In this document: piece by piece, positions 1-7,876 of the stretch | Position numbering within the stretch: the stretch's first letter is position 1 | How the letters are laid out: the number at the start of each line of letters is the position of its first letter | NCBI GenBank assembly: GCA_003427395.1 | Contig: BFEA01000384.1 | Location: 560,781-581,866, forward strand | Length of the DNA stretch: 21,086 bases | Origin: Chara braunii | Lineage: Eukaryota > Streptophyta > Charophyceae > Charales > Characeae | Direction: 5' to 3' | The notes under the pieces: generated by a model | Databases searched by the model: none | Told to the model about the DNA's origin: nothing | The model's input: only the letters and a program-made list of their open reading frames with translations | Translations under genes and position numbers: made by a program

Positions 1-702
1 GCTAGGGGCGGTTGGGGACAGTTAGGGGTGGTTATGGGAGGGTGGGTCACAAGTGTGGATGGTTATGGGTGGGTGCATACAATTGTGAGTGGGTACGGGT
101 GGGTAGGGGTGAAAAAAAAAATTGGTTGGTACGGTACAGGAGGTTGAAAAAAGGTTTGGGTGTAGGTGGCCATGGGTAGTTTTGAAACAGAAAGTCCATT
201 ATGGGCAGTCACAGTCTGAAGGGTTTCAGGTAGGGCAGGTACGGGCTCACTTCTTTTTTTTTTTAGCAGGTAAGGATGGGTAAAGGTCCGGTAGGCCATC
301 TATACAGTGGGTATGGGTGGTTAGTCTTCAAAGAGGGTATGGGTAGGTAAGGTACAGGTATTCCAAAAAATCCCAGTTGCCACCTCTGCAGCAAACTGAA
401 GAAGATTGCTGACAAACTGTTTTGTGATTGTTGTTGGCATACTTACCTGTTGTTGCTGTGCGTGGTGTTGCGTACCTACTTGTGTGTTGTGTCTGATCAC
501 ACGGGCCTGACGCGGTACCTGTACACTCTGCTTAGGACGTCATCACACGGACAGACAAAAGAACAACAACAATTAGAAATAGAAATAATTGTATCTGATT
601 CTTTTTCCTTCAGTGATTAGAAATCTTGCTGTTGTAGATCAGTGCAGTCGTGGAATTTATTATTGTTATTAAGTATTTATTGTGCGACAGACGCACATCA
701 CA
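1..702. other. Non-coding G-rich leader ahead of the gag-like frame
   Basis: No gene is supported here. Bases 1-360 of the plus strand are rich in GGG and GGGG runs spaced by T, A and GT, giving degenerate GGGTGGGTA-like patches that do not form a regular telomere or satellite unit. Bases 360-702 have ordinary composition and become A/T-rich just before the ATG at 703. This could be the LTR and 5' leader of the plus-strand gag-like frame that follows, but I could not identify LTR ends or a primer-binding site. The short open frame on the minus strand at 63-299 shows nothing protein-like. Confidence 0.5.
91..109 (+). other. Canonical G-quadruplex motif
   Basis: Four G-runs of at least three bases at 91-93, 97-99, 101-103 and 106-109 are separated by loops of 3, 1 and 2 bases. 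This meets the usual G3+N1-7 pattern. Further G-runs lie at 67-69 and 71-73 and across the first 50 bases, so alternative folds are possible. Confidence 0.6.
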
Positions 703-1779
703 ATGTCTCATTTCTGGAATTGTCTGAAATTGTCGGTTCTCACTCGTTTCTTTCCTTTCTTCTTCTTTCCAGTCTCACTCACCTTCGCTATTGATGAGGG
801 GACTCCTGACCCCCTAACCAAACAACAAGTTGAAGAGCGGAAAATAGTCTTGATTAGTCATTTGGATCAACTGATATCTGAACTCCATGATGCTGGTGCT
901 GAAGTAGAGGCACAGGTCCGTGCCCAGTTTGATTTGAAAGTAATTCATTCTGCTATCGAATCAGCCGAGACTGGCACCCATGTCCCGACGGTTCAGAATG
1001 AACTCATCAAGTGTCGTCAGACACTTGATAAGATTATTGTGGAACAACTTGCAAAGATCTCGGAATAGAAGGAAGAGAAAGAAGTTGATGTGACTGAAGA
1101 AACCGTGGATGAGAACATCAGACAATTGGAAGAAGCACTTGAGAAAGAAAAGCAGAGGAAACAAGAAATGAGAAGGCGTAAAGAAAGAAATGTACAGCAA
1201 GAACCAAAAGTGGAAAAAGTCAGACAAACTGTCATTCACACTGAAGGGGAAGAACAAACAATTTCTTTGGCCCAGCTTGTATATTACCTTGCCCACTTGG
1301 AAATGAAAATGGATTAGTTGGGCGAGCGGATGCAGTCCCAAATTGATGACGTGGCCTCAGGACTCCAGACAATCACGAATTTGGTCAAAGGAAAAGAAAA
1401 AGTCAAGGAAGAAAAGACTGAAAAGACAGAGAAACTCATGGGAGATGCCATGAAGTCTCTCAAGGTAGAAACAAAGAAGACGGAAGAGAAACGAGAAACA
1501 AAGAAAGGGGAGCGTTCGAGTCCGTCGTCTTCTACTACCAACTCCTCTCCTTCCTCTCCACCTCCAAAGTCTTCTTCTCCGAAGTCACAGGACAAAGTAA
1601 TGATTCCGGAGAAACCAAAGAGGAGAGAAAAAGTTAAAATGAAATTGCCTTTCACGTTCTGTAATAAGAAAGACGAAAATTTGGGTGCATCCGGAGCCAA
1701 AATCAAGTCCGGATGCGCTTGGGAGCTGGCCGTTTCATTTTCTTTCACATATCGTGCAAGGGCCCTTGATTTTCTTTGA
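703..1779 (+). pseudogene. Gag-like retroelement protein, truncated, two in-frame TAG stops
   Basis: One frame runs through this whole interval and is broken by TAG at 1066-1068 and 1315-1317. Protein-like sequence continues in the same frame after each stop. The first ATG is at 703; the frame opens a little upstream at a GTG (682). The protein starts with a hydrophobic F-rich stretch, then an acidic helical region and a strong K/E/Q/R-rich coiled coil at about 1110-1200. An S/P-rich linker follows near 1520-1600, and then a basic stretch leading to KLPFTF near 1645. The order coiled coil, linker, K-P-F-T-F entry resembles the N-terminal part of gag proteins of plant-lineage gypsy elements; that is inference from general resemblance. 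The capsid domain that should follow is missing: homology-like sequence stops near 1680 at an inverted repeat and the frame ends at 1779. It is probably a dead, 3'-truncated copy on the opposite strand to the main element. Confidence 0.5.
1687..1716. repeat. Perfect 9-bp inverted repeat at the gag break point
   Basis: GCATCCGGA (1687-1695) and its exact complement TCCGGATGC (1708-1716) are separated by 12 bases. It sits where the gag-like protein stops looking like gag, so it may mark a rearrangement or insertion junction. Confidence 0.6.
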
Positions 1780-1809
1780 TTTTCTCTGCAAAAATAAAAG
1801 AAAATCAAG
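1765..1809. repeat. 13-bp inverted repeat enclosing an AATAAA
   Basis: CTTGATTTTCTTT (1765-1777) pairs exactly with AAAGAAAATCAAG (1797-1809) across a 19-base loop. AATAAA, the consensus polyadenylation signal, lies at 1793-1798, overlapping the base of the right arm. The TGA ending the gag-like frame (1777-1779) falls at the end of the left arm. It could be a transcript 3' end, or terminal inverted repeats of a very small insertion. Confidence 0.55.
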
Positions 1810-1934
1810 TTCCTTTGTAACCCCCATATTCCAGAATGAATCTGGTCCAAAATGCCCTCCCTAGGTGGTCATTTTTGTCCGTTAGTGCCCTTTTGACTTT
1901 CCCCCTTTTCTTTTTTTTTTTTTTTTNTTTTTTT

Positions 1935-2262
1935 CCACTTGTGGACAGTAGGGACTTGCCAGTCCCTACTTGCTGTAGTCCCAACTGACGGCCAACTCAC
2001 TCATCCTCTCTCACCTTCCATTTTCTTTTTCTTTTTTTTTTCTTTTTGCATGCCAAGTGTCAACTAGCCGTTAAGGCCCTTTTCTCATTTTTCTTTTCTT
2101 TTCTTTTCTTTTTCCTCCACTTGTGGACAGTTGGGACTTGTCAGTCCCTACTTGCTTCCTAACTGACGGCCAACTCACTCATCCTCTCTCACCTCTCATT
2201 TTCTTTTTCTTTTCTTTTTCTTTTATTTGCATGCCAAGTGTTAAGTGACCGTTAAGGCCCTT
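1935..2262. repeat. Two-copy tandem duplication, period 182 bp
   Basis: Copy 1 spans about 1935-2082 and copy 2 about 2117-2262. Both run from CCACTTGTGGACAG through AACTGACGGCCAACTCACTC and a TTTTC-rich tract to GTTAAGGCCCTT, with about nine in ten positions alike by eye. Each copy holds a small hairpin: GGGACT and AGTCCC around a 4-base loop. T/C-rich tracts separate the copies. A single N at 1927 lies in the poly(T) just before copy 1. Confidence 0.8.
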
Positions 2263-3600
2263 CTCTAGGCCCTTCCTCTTAGTTTTGGCCCTTCCTATGC
2301 CCAACGGTCAGTTCGTTATTTCTCGGACTGCACTTGTGGTGTTCTCATGCCCACAAGAGCCTCCGTTTGCCTCCTTCTCTCCCAAACGGTAGGCCCCCAT
2401 ACTTCGATTTTCTCCCGGATGCCTATTTTTCACATGGAGTCTCTTTTGGCTCCTTTTTCTTGGGGGAGGCCAATCCGAGATTTTTCGGATTGCTCTCATG
2501 CCTCTAGCACTTGTTTTCTTTACTTTTTATTTTTCTTTTGGCCTTCCCACTTGCTCCTTCTAGTGGTGCTAATATTTTTGGTCGTTAAGATCTCCGATCT
2601 TGACGGTGCAACTTGCTTTAATTATTTGCACCGCATGCTGCACCACCATTTCCCCTTGGAACGTCACAAGTCCCCGTCACTTATTCTGCACTAATCCCCG
2701 GTACTAGTCCCGCTAGCGGTCCCGCCGGTACTTGTCCCGCCGGTGGTCCCGCCAGTACTTGACCTGATACCGCATTTTTTGCTTAGTCCCATGTGGTCCC
2801 CGACACTTTGTCCCGCGGATGGCCCTGAACACTTTGTCTCGCCGGTGGTCCCCGGGACCTTTGTCATTTCTCTGCCTTATGGCGGCCTCCTTCCGTCGTC
2901 CTTCTCGTGTCCCGTACACCGTCTTTCCGGTTATGGCCCCCCACCCGCTCATGGCCCTTTGGCCCTCTCGGTGTCGCATCCCGGCGACCCTCTTGGCCCG
3001 ACTAGTCTTCTCAGTTTTCTTGATTTATTTTCTTCCTGTGGTATACATCCTACGACATTACTTTTTCCGGCGGTCCTTCTCCTCCTCGGGGGAGAAGGGC
3101 CACCTTTACTATTTTCTTGCGGCCTTCTGTCGCTTGCCCTTCCGCTAATCTTCTTTGTGGCCCTGTGGCCCCGACGACCTGGGCAACCTCCATGCCCCCT
3201 GATGCCAGTGCTTGAACACTTCCAGTCCTTCTTGCCTCCGGTTTTCTCTGTTGTGCACAAACCAGCCATATACAGTCTCTCGAGTGACCGGATGTTATTC
3301 GGGACTCACCAGTCTCGACACATTCCCCCCACTCATTCGCGATGTCCTCATCGCGCACCAGTCCTCAGTTAGTAGGGGTTTGGAGATGTAGACGGAGGAA
3401 AGAGGGGGTGGGGTGAGACGGGTAGTTAGCTTGCCTGGGTTCTTTTTGTCCTTTCCTGTTCGTTTATCAGGGTTTTCTTTAGCTGTCCGCCCTTGGGGTG
3501 GAGGAGGGTACGGGGAGTCAAGTGATCGTCTTCGGGCTTCTCTTTTCTCATCTCATGCCGCCCAGGTTCATTTTTGGTTACCGCTACCCTCAATACCCCT
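2263..3600. other. Non-coding stretch, T-rich then GC-rich
   Basis: I see no gene I would defend. From about 2690 to 2860 there are degenerate short repeats of a GTCCCGCCGGTACTTG type unit. Small perfect hairpins occur at 2472-2491 (AATCCGA/TCGGATT) and 2587-2601 (AAGATC/GATCTT). A 209-codon plus-strand frame (2743-3372) and a 102-codon minus-strand frame (3050-3358) are both open across the same GC-rich DNA. Neither shows a motif, so I take them as chance frames. Confidence 0.45.
3325..3368. repeat. Dispersed 45-bp block with CGCGATG palindrome, copy 1
   Basis: CCCCC-ACTCA is followed by an inverted repeat, CGCGATG (3338-3344) and CATCGCG (3349-3355) around TCCT, then CACCAGTCCTCA. A close relative lies at 4418-4463. 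Read on the minus strand the palindrome would encode R-D-E-D-I-A. I cannot tell whether the block is a conserved UTR site or the relic of a protein terminus. Confidence 0.55.
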
Positions 3601-3604
3601 TTCG

Positions 3605-3839
3605 TTTGGGTCCTTCGGCCCGTGCAATCCATGTTTTCAATACTTCTTTCCTTTGGGTCCCTAGGCCCGTGCAATCTATGTTTTCAATACCTCTTTCCTT
3701 CGGGTCCTTCGGCCCGTGCAATCCATGTTTTCAATACCTCTTTCCTTCGTGTCCTTCGGCCCGTGCAATCCATGTTTTCAATACTTATTTCCTTCGGGTC
3801 CTTCGGCCCTTGCAATCCATGCTTTCCGTCACTCTTCCC
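3605..3839. repeat. Minisatellite, five 47-bp units
   Basis: Five consecutive units start at 3605, 3652, 3699, 3746 and 3793, each exactly 47 bp. They read approximately TT[CT]GGGTCCTTCGGCCC then GTGCAATCCATGTTTTCAA and TAC[CT]TCTTTCC. Unit 5 is the most divergent. Because 47 is not a multiple of three, the same peptide appears in turn in all three plus frames, so the long open frames here are products of the repeat, not genes. Confidence 0.9.
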
Positions 3840-4009
3840 CGAAGCTCGGGCCTAGCCAGATCCACATATATTTCTCCCGGTTCATTTCACCCGGCCTTTC
3901 TCTGGTCCTGCCAATTTCTCATGCCTATCACCCTTTGTCCTTTCTTGCCCCTTGCTTAATTAACTTTTCATGTGCAATACTCAGTTCATCCCTTATGCAT
4001 TTCTCTTCC

Positions 4010-4390
4010 GGGCACCTTGCTAGGCCTTCTTCTCAAACCCATGTAAGCCAATTACTCATCCGTTTCCCACCCTGTCAGTCTTCTTCTCAGATCCATGCAA
4101 AGTCAATCATACAGGTCTTTTTCTTTTTTCGGTATCTTGCCAGACCCCTTTTCTTAATCTTATGCAAAGTCAATCACACAAGTCTTTTCTGTTCTGGGCA
4201 TCTTGTCAGGCCTCCTTTCTCAGGTCCATGCAAGCCAATTACACAAGTCTTTTCTGTTCTGGGCATCTTGTCAGGCCCCTTTTTCTCAGGCCCATGCAAA
4301 GCCAATTACACAAGTCTTTTCTGTTTTGGGCATCTTGCCAGGCCCCTTTTCTCAGGCCCATGCAAAGCCAATTACACAAGTCTTTTCATG
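4010..4390. repeat. Minisatellite, about six 66-bp units
   Basis: The anchor ATG[CT]AA[AG] recurs at 4041, 4095, 4162, 4228, 4294 and 4360, giving spacings of 54, 67, 66, 66 and 66 bp. The unit holds CTCAGGCCCATGCAAAGCCA, then ATTACACAAGTCTTTTCTGT, then a GGGCATCTTG[TC]CAGGCC stretch. The last three units are nearly identical and the first is the most diverged, which suggests recent expansion at the high-coordinate end. 66 is 22 codons, so open frames through the array are expected and not informative. Confidence 0.88.
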
Positions 4391-4417
4391 CGTTTTTGTT
4401 GGTAGATGGCACACCTT

Positions 4418-4463
4418 CCCCCTACTCAAAACGCGACGTCCCCATCGCGCGACTGGTTCTCAC
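4418..4463. repeat. Dispersed 45-bp block with CGCGACG palindrome, copy 2
   Basis: The order matches the block at 3325-3368: CCCCC, [T]ACTCA, CGCGACG (4432-4438), TCCCC, ATCGCG (4444-4449), then a [CA]C[CT][AG]GT[CT]CTCA-like tail. The palindrome is imperfect here. The two blocks lie on either side of the 47-bp and 66-bp arrays. Confidence 0.55.
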
Positions 4464-5360
4464 TCGGAGGTACGCAGACCTTTGGCCCGCCGACCGCAGT
4501 CAAGGACATAAGCCCATCTGCTTCACAAAGGAAGAGTGATCAGTTCCTCCCCAGTAGGTGGCACCTCATCCTCCTACTCGATCCGACCTTTTACTATTAC
4601 GTGTCGAGCACCATTACTGAGGTTCCTCCGCACATCTAGCAGGCAGGTCCAGTCCAAACCTTCCAGGGCCTCATCTATCCGTAAGAGCTTTCCTCGCGAA
4701 TCGTTCCTCCCGAGTGGTAATTTTCTGGATCCGGCCTCTTCCTTTCAAGAGAGTTGGGGCTCTTTATTAGTTCGCGAGTGCAGTTACGAAGACCTCGCAA
4801 TTAGTCCCGAAGCGGTTGTAATGCTCCGGCAAGGCAGTGTCAATGCCTCGTGGTAGTGGCGACCTCCACCCGGTACCTCGCCCGGCCCCTCCCCTTGGAC
4901 AGTGCCACCGAACTTAATGCGGGCAGCTGAGGTCCGATCCAAACGGCCATGCCACCCCTCTATGGTATGGCGTGTGGTTGGAGAGTAGTGAATTAGACTA
5001 GAATAAGAATGGTTTTCTCGCCCATTTGGTTCTCTCACCCTTTGACGTTTAGGCTCTCGACATGACGCGCAATTTGAACTCCCCGATTAGAGCTCATTGT
5101 CGGGGTCAGTTGCGGACGTCCCGCACCGATCCAAGTGGTAGGTGCCTTGGTCCTTTAACCCTCATCCCCTTGTAAGAGGAACAGGTCGCGCTGAGACTTT
5201 TCCCTTTAAGGAATAGAGGTCTTGAGGTCGCGGTGCAAGCACCGGTACCACCCTCTTGCTGAGGCCAAGGACTAGAAAAAAGAGAAATCCATTTCAATGC
5301 TATTTCCAAGTCCATTTCAAGTTGCCTAGGGGCCCCTGTTTATGCAATGCAATTTCGAAT
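4464..5360. other. Non-coding spacer, possible 3'-terminal region of the minus-strand element
   Basis: No gene is supported. On the minus strand an 84-codon frame at 4784-5038 has a G-rich segment (GEGPGEVPGGGR). I cannot separate a decayed C-terminus from a conserved untranslated stretch. No LTR pair could be found by eye between this side and 18.2-20.9 kb. Confidence 0.35.
4763..4768 (-). promoter_or_regulatory. Candidate polyadenylation signal, minus strand
   Basis: TTTATT on the plus strand reads AATAAA on the minus strand, in the context CTAATAAAGAGCC. It lies downstream of the minus-strand element's coding part and its repeat-rich region, where a 3' end would be expected. It is a single hexamer, so chance is a real alternative. 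Confidence 0.25.
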
Positions 5361-5377
5361 GCTCATCCAATTTTGAT

Positions 5378-5625
5378 GCTCAATCCAATTCCAAGGCTCA
5401 ATCTAATTCCGATGCTCAATCCAATTCCAATGCTCAATCCAATTCCGATGCTCAATCCAATTTCAAGGCTCAATCCAATTCCAATGCTCAATCCAATTCC
5501 AGTGCTCAATCCAATTCCAAGACTCAATCCAATATCTCTTCCAATGCTGAGTCCGATATTTTTTCCAAGGCTGAGTCCAATATCTTTTCCAAAGCTTAGT
5601 CCAATATCTTTTCCAAAGCTCAGCT
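5378..5625. repeat. Minisatellite, 18-bp units passing into 24-bp units
   Basis: Nine 18-bp units (GCTCAATCCAATTCCAAT type) begin every 18 bp from 5378 to 5522. They pass into 24-bp units (GCTGAGTCCAATATCTTTTCCAAA type) beginning at 5546, 5570, 5594 and 5618. The 24-bp unit looks like the 18-bp unit with a 6-bp TATCTT insertion that was then amplified. Both periods are multiples of three, so an 85-codon plus frame of AQSNS- and KAESNIFS-like repeats stays open. I do not call it a gene. Confidence 0.9.
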
Positions 5626-5709
5626 CTTCTCAATCTCATCCATCTCAAACAATCATGCAAGGGGACCTCAGTGCCAATTCCAAAGAATGACCCTTGTCAG
5701 GGGCCATTC

Positions 5710-5899
5710 CGAACAACTTGGTTAGGGTCATTCTTATCCATTTCAATCGGACAGCCTAGTTAGGGCCATCCTTATCCATTTCCATCGGACAGCCTGGTTA
5801 GGGCCATCCTTATCCATTTCCATCGGAGAGCCTGGTTAGGGCCATCCTCATCCATTTCCATCGGACAACCTGGTTAGGGTCATCCTTGTCCATTCCAAT
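5710..5899. repeat. Minisatellite, five 38-bp units
   Basis: Units begin at 5710, 5748, 5786, 5824 and 5862, exactly 38 bp apart. They read CGGACAGCCTGGTTAGGGCC then ATCCTTATCCATTTCCAT with a few substitutions. The middle units are the most alike. There are no unique spacers, so this is a tandem array. Confidence 0.92.
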
Positions 5900-6349
5900 G
5901 TTAGCGCCCGAGTGGGTGGGCCTCGAGGACACGGATCGTATCTCTGTCTCGGAGGTTAGAAGGTGGCCATCTCTTTGGGTTTTACGCATGTTTTTGCCTT
6001 TTGTCCCATGTCCGTCATCATTCTCATGTCCATACATACATCCGACTTAGCGTCTAGTGCTCGAATTGAGGCTCGCAACCCCAAGCAGCACTAGCCCACC
6101 CGGTCGTTCAACCACAGCGAAGGGGGTGTGTGCCATCCCTGTTTTCTCTCTCTCTGACCTCTCATGTCCTTTGCTACTCTGGACTTGTTTGCGACTGGTT
6201 GGATTAGGTTCCTAGGGAAGAGGATCCTTCGTGCCCCTTTACCCATAGGTCCCCTAACCTCTCACAGAGACTCATGGCATAACCAGTCTGTTCGAAAGTC
6301 AATCACACATTTTTGCAAAACATTTTTGTCTTAGGTTTCCTCAACCCAG
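5900..6349. other. Non-coding spacer between repeat arrays
   Basis: Nothing gene-like is visible. There is one perfect 8-bp inverted repeat, CTAGTGCT (6054-6061) and AGCACTAG (6087-6094), around 25 bases. Confidence 0.5.
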
Positions 6350-6795
6350 ACAATCCTTCCCCTTTCGCTTTCTCAAAACATAGTTACCCATTCCCAATTC
6401 CCATCTCAGCCTCATCAGTCCTCAAATGTCCCAAGGGAACAAGTACTCATGCGAAGCGGCACTAGTTACTCAGTCCCAATTCACTCCCCATTCCAAAGAG
6501 CAGTGTTGTTGCAGTTTTCTTCTAGAAATTCCAATACAGAAATGACAATGCCCCCGTATTGTCTTATCCAGGTATCCCTCTCCCCTTTTCTCTGAACAAA
6601 GTTAACCCTTCATAGCTCTAGTCTCAATCTCATTGGTCCTCACGTCCTTCTAACGAAGCAAGTACTTGTGCAAAGTAGCACTAACTGCCCAGTCCTTAGT
6701 CATTTTCCGAATGGAAAGTTGGCCCATTGTGGTTTATTCCCAAAAATTCAATTGCAAAGGCCAAAATGACAGTTCTGCCTGCCCGGGTACCCATC
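6350..6795. repeat. Two diverged copies of a roughly 220-bp unit
   Basis: Copy 1 (about 6350-6568) and copy 2 (about 6570-6795) share an ordered series of blocks: CCCTTT[TC]-CTCT, ACAAAGTTAACCC-like, TCTCA-CCTCAT-GGTCCTCA, GAAGCAAGTACT, GCAAAG-GCACTA, CAGTCC, and AAAATGACA-TGCC. The anchor AAGTACT lies at about 6441 and 6660, an offset of about 219 bp. They are old copies, clearly more diverged than the 38-, 47- and 66-bp arrays. Confidence 0.6.
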
Positions 6796-6810
6796 CTCCC
6801 CATTTTCTAG

Positions 6811-7500
6811 TTATTCCCTGTTATGTCTATTATCCCCCTGTTGCTCAGTTGCCCTGTGTTGAGCCTCCCTTGCGCGATTGTCGATTTCCTGCTGCATCCT
6901 TCTCTTCGTTCTTTGCAGATCAAGGAGCGCCTCTTCCGTGAAGAAGGTTGCTGGCGCTATATTTTCTCCCCTGCTTAGCTTTTCCTTTCCTTTGATCGCC
7001 CATTCATACCGCATGATACTGGCCCATTGATCAAACCAGTCACTGCAAGACGGCCCAAATTCTTTTATCCATTTGTCCTTCTCATCTCCTGGGTCCTCAT
7101 CCCTTACCCGCACTTCTTTTATTGGCGTTGTGACCTCGTCGTCCTCCTCCCTACTACTGAGATCTATGACCTCGTTGGGCTCTTCCTCGTCCAATCTCTG
7201 CCTCTTCCTTGGGCTCAGATCCTCCCCCTTACTGCTATCACTGTCAGATGGGAGAACTATTGGTTTCCCCTCTCTCAGGGGTGAGGGTCCCCTGGTTCCT
7301 TACTTCCTTGCCCCTCTGCCCACAACCAGGTTAAAGTCAAAGTCCACATACAACTTCCTCTTCCTGGTACTTGATTCCCCAACCGGTCTTGCCCCTTGTT
7401 CCTCGCTAGGCCTGTTGATGGCATTGCTATCATTCTCGTTTCCGAATTCCATATTTATCTTTTCTTGCTGTTTTCTGTTACCTTGGTCCTGTGCATACAT
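6811..7500 (-). pseudogene. Third ORF after integrase, acidic protein with SIM-like and NLS-like motifs
   Basis: A frame open on the minus strand from a stop just above 7515 to the TAG at 6811 is interrupted once, by TAA at 7300-7302. I took the ATG at 7498-7500 as start; another ATG lies at 7450-7452. It has two basic clusters (STRKRKL near 7370; SPRKRQR near 7200) that look like nuclear localisation signals. Two hydrophobic-acidic motifs resemble SUMO-interacting motifs: IVL followed by PSDSDS (IVL codons at 7252-7260) and VIDL followed by SSREEDD (VIDL codons at 7159-7170). A W-rich segment (WFDQWASIMRYEW) and a charged helical tail follow. It starts 376 bp after the integrase stop, where retroviruses and some plant elements carry an extra gene. 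It shows no signal peptide or membrane segment, so it is not envelope-like. No family was recognised. Confidence 0.55.
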
Positions 7501-7876
7501 AACAAGCCCCAACAACCCTCATACACACACATTCCCTCCCACTCTCATTACGAATTTGCAGGCTCGTTCCCCAGATCCCTTGCTTGCGCCCATATGATTG
7601 GTAGTCCCCTCAGAGTGACGGCATAGGCGGCAGTCCCATTATCTCTCAAAAACTTTGGTACATTGTCCCAACACATAGATACCCCATATTAGGCAGTCCA
7701 AAAATTGTCCCGCAAAAACTATGATACATTGTCCCAGGCTCCCAACCCCATTCATAGTCCGCCCAAGCAGTCACCCCATGCCCCCAAAAAGAAAGAGGAC
7801 ACCAAAAACAAACAACCCCTGCAGTCATGATCACTTCCGCCGAGGGGCGGTACAAAATTATGGCCAGCTGCTTGTT
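7501..7876. other. Spacer between integrase and third ORF, with a two-copy repeat
   Basis: There is no coding frame of note. A 63-bp-offset duplication is visible: GGCAGTCC then AAAAACT-TGGTACATTGTCCCA at 7629-7670, and GGCAGTCC then AAAAACT-TGATACATTGTCCCA at 7692-7736. It may contain a splice site or a start signal for the third ORF, but none could be identified. Confidence 0.5.

Noticed and set aside
1-360. Telomere-like or satellite G-rich repeat
   Set aside because: There is no constant unit; GGG runs are irregularly spaced and do not follow TTTAGGG.
2743-3372. 209-codon plus-strand frame
   Set aside because: GC-rich, low-complexity P/L/S-rich translation with no motif; minus frames over the same DNA are also open. 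It looks like chance openness in stop-poor sequence.
3860-3885. Second TATA-like element (ACATATATTT) as evidence for an LTR pair with 19768
   Set aside because: Flanking sequences on the two sides do not resemble each other.
3498-4539. Several overlapping plus-strand frames with repeated peptides
   Set aside because: They are produced by the 47-bp and 66-bp tandem units; the same peptides appear in different frames.
5710-5899. CRISPR-like repeat array
   Set aside because: Units are contiguous tandem copies with no unique spacers; the same is true of the 47- and 66-bp arrays.
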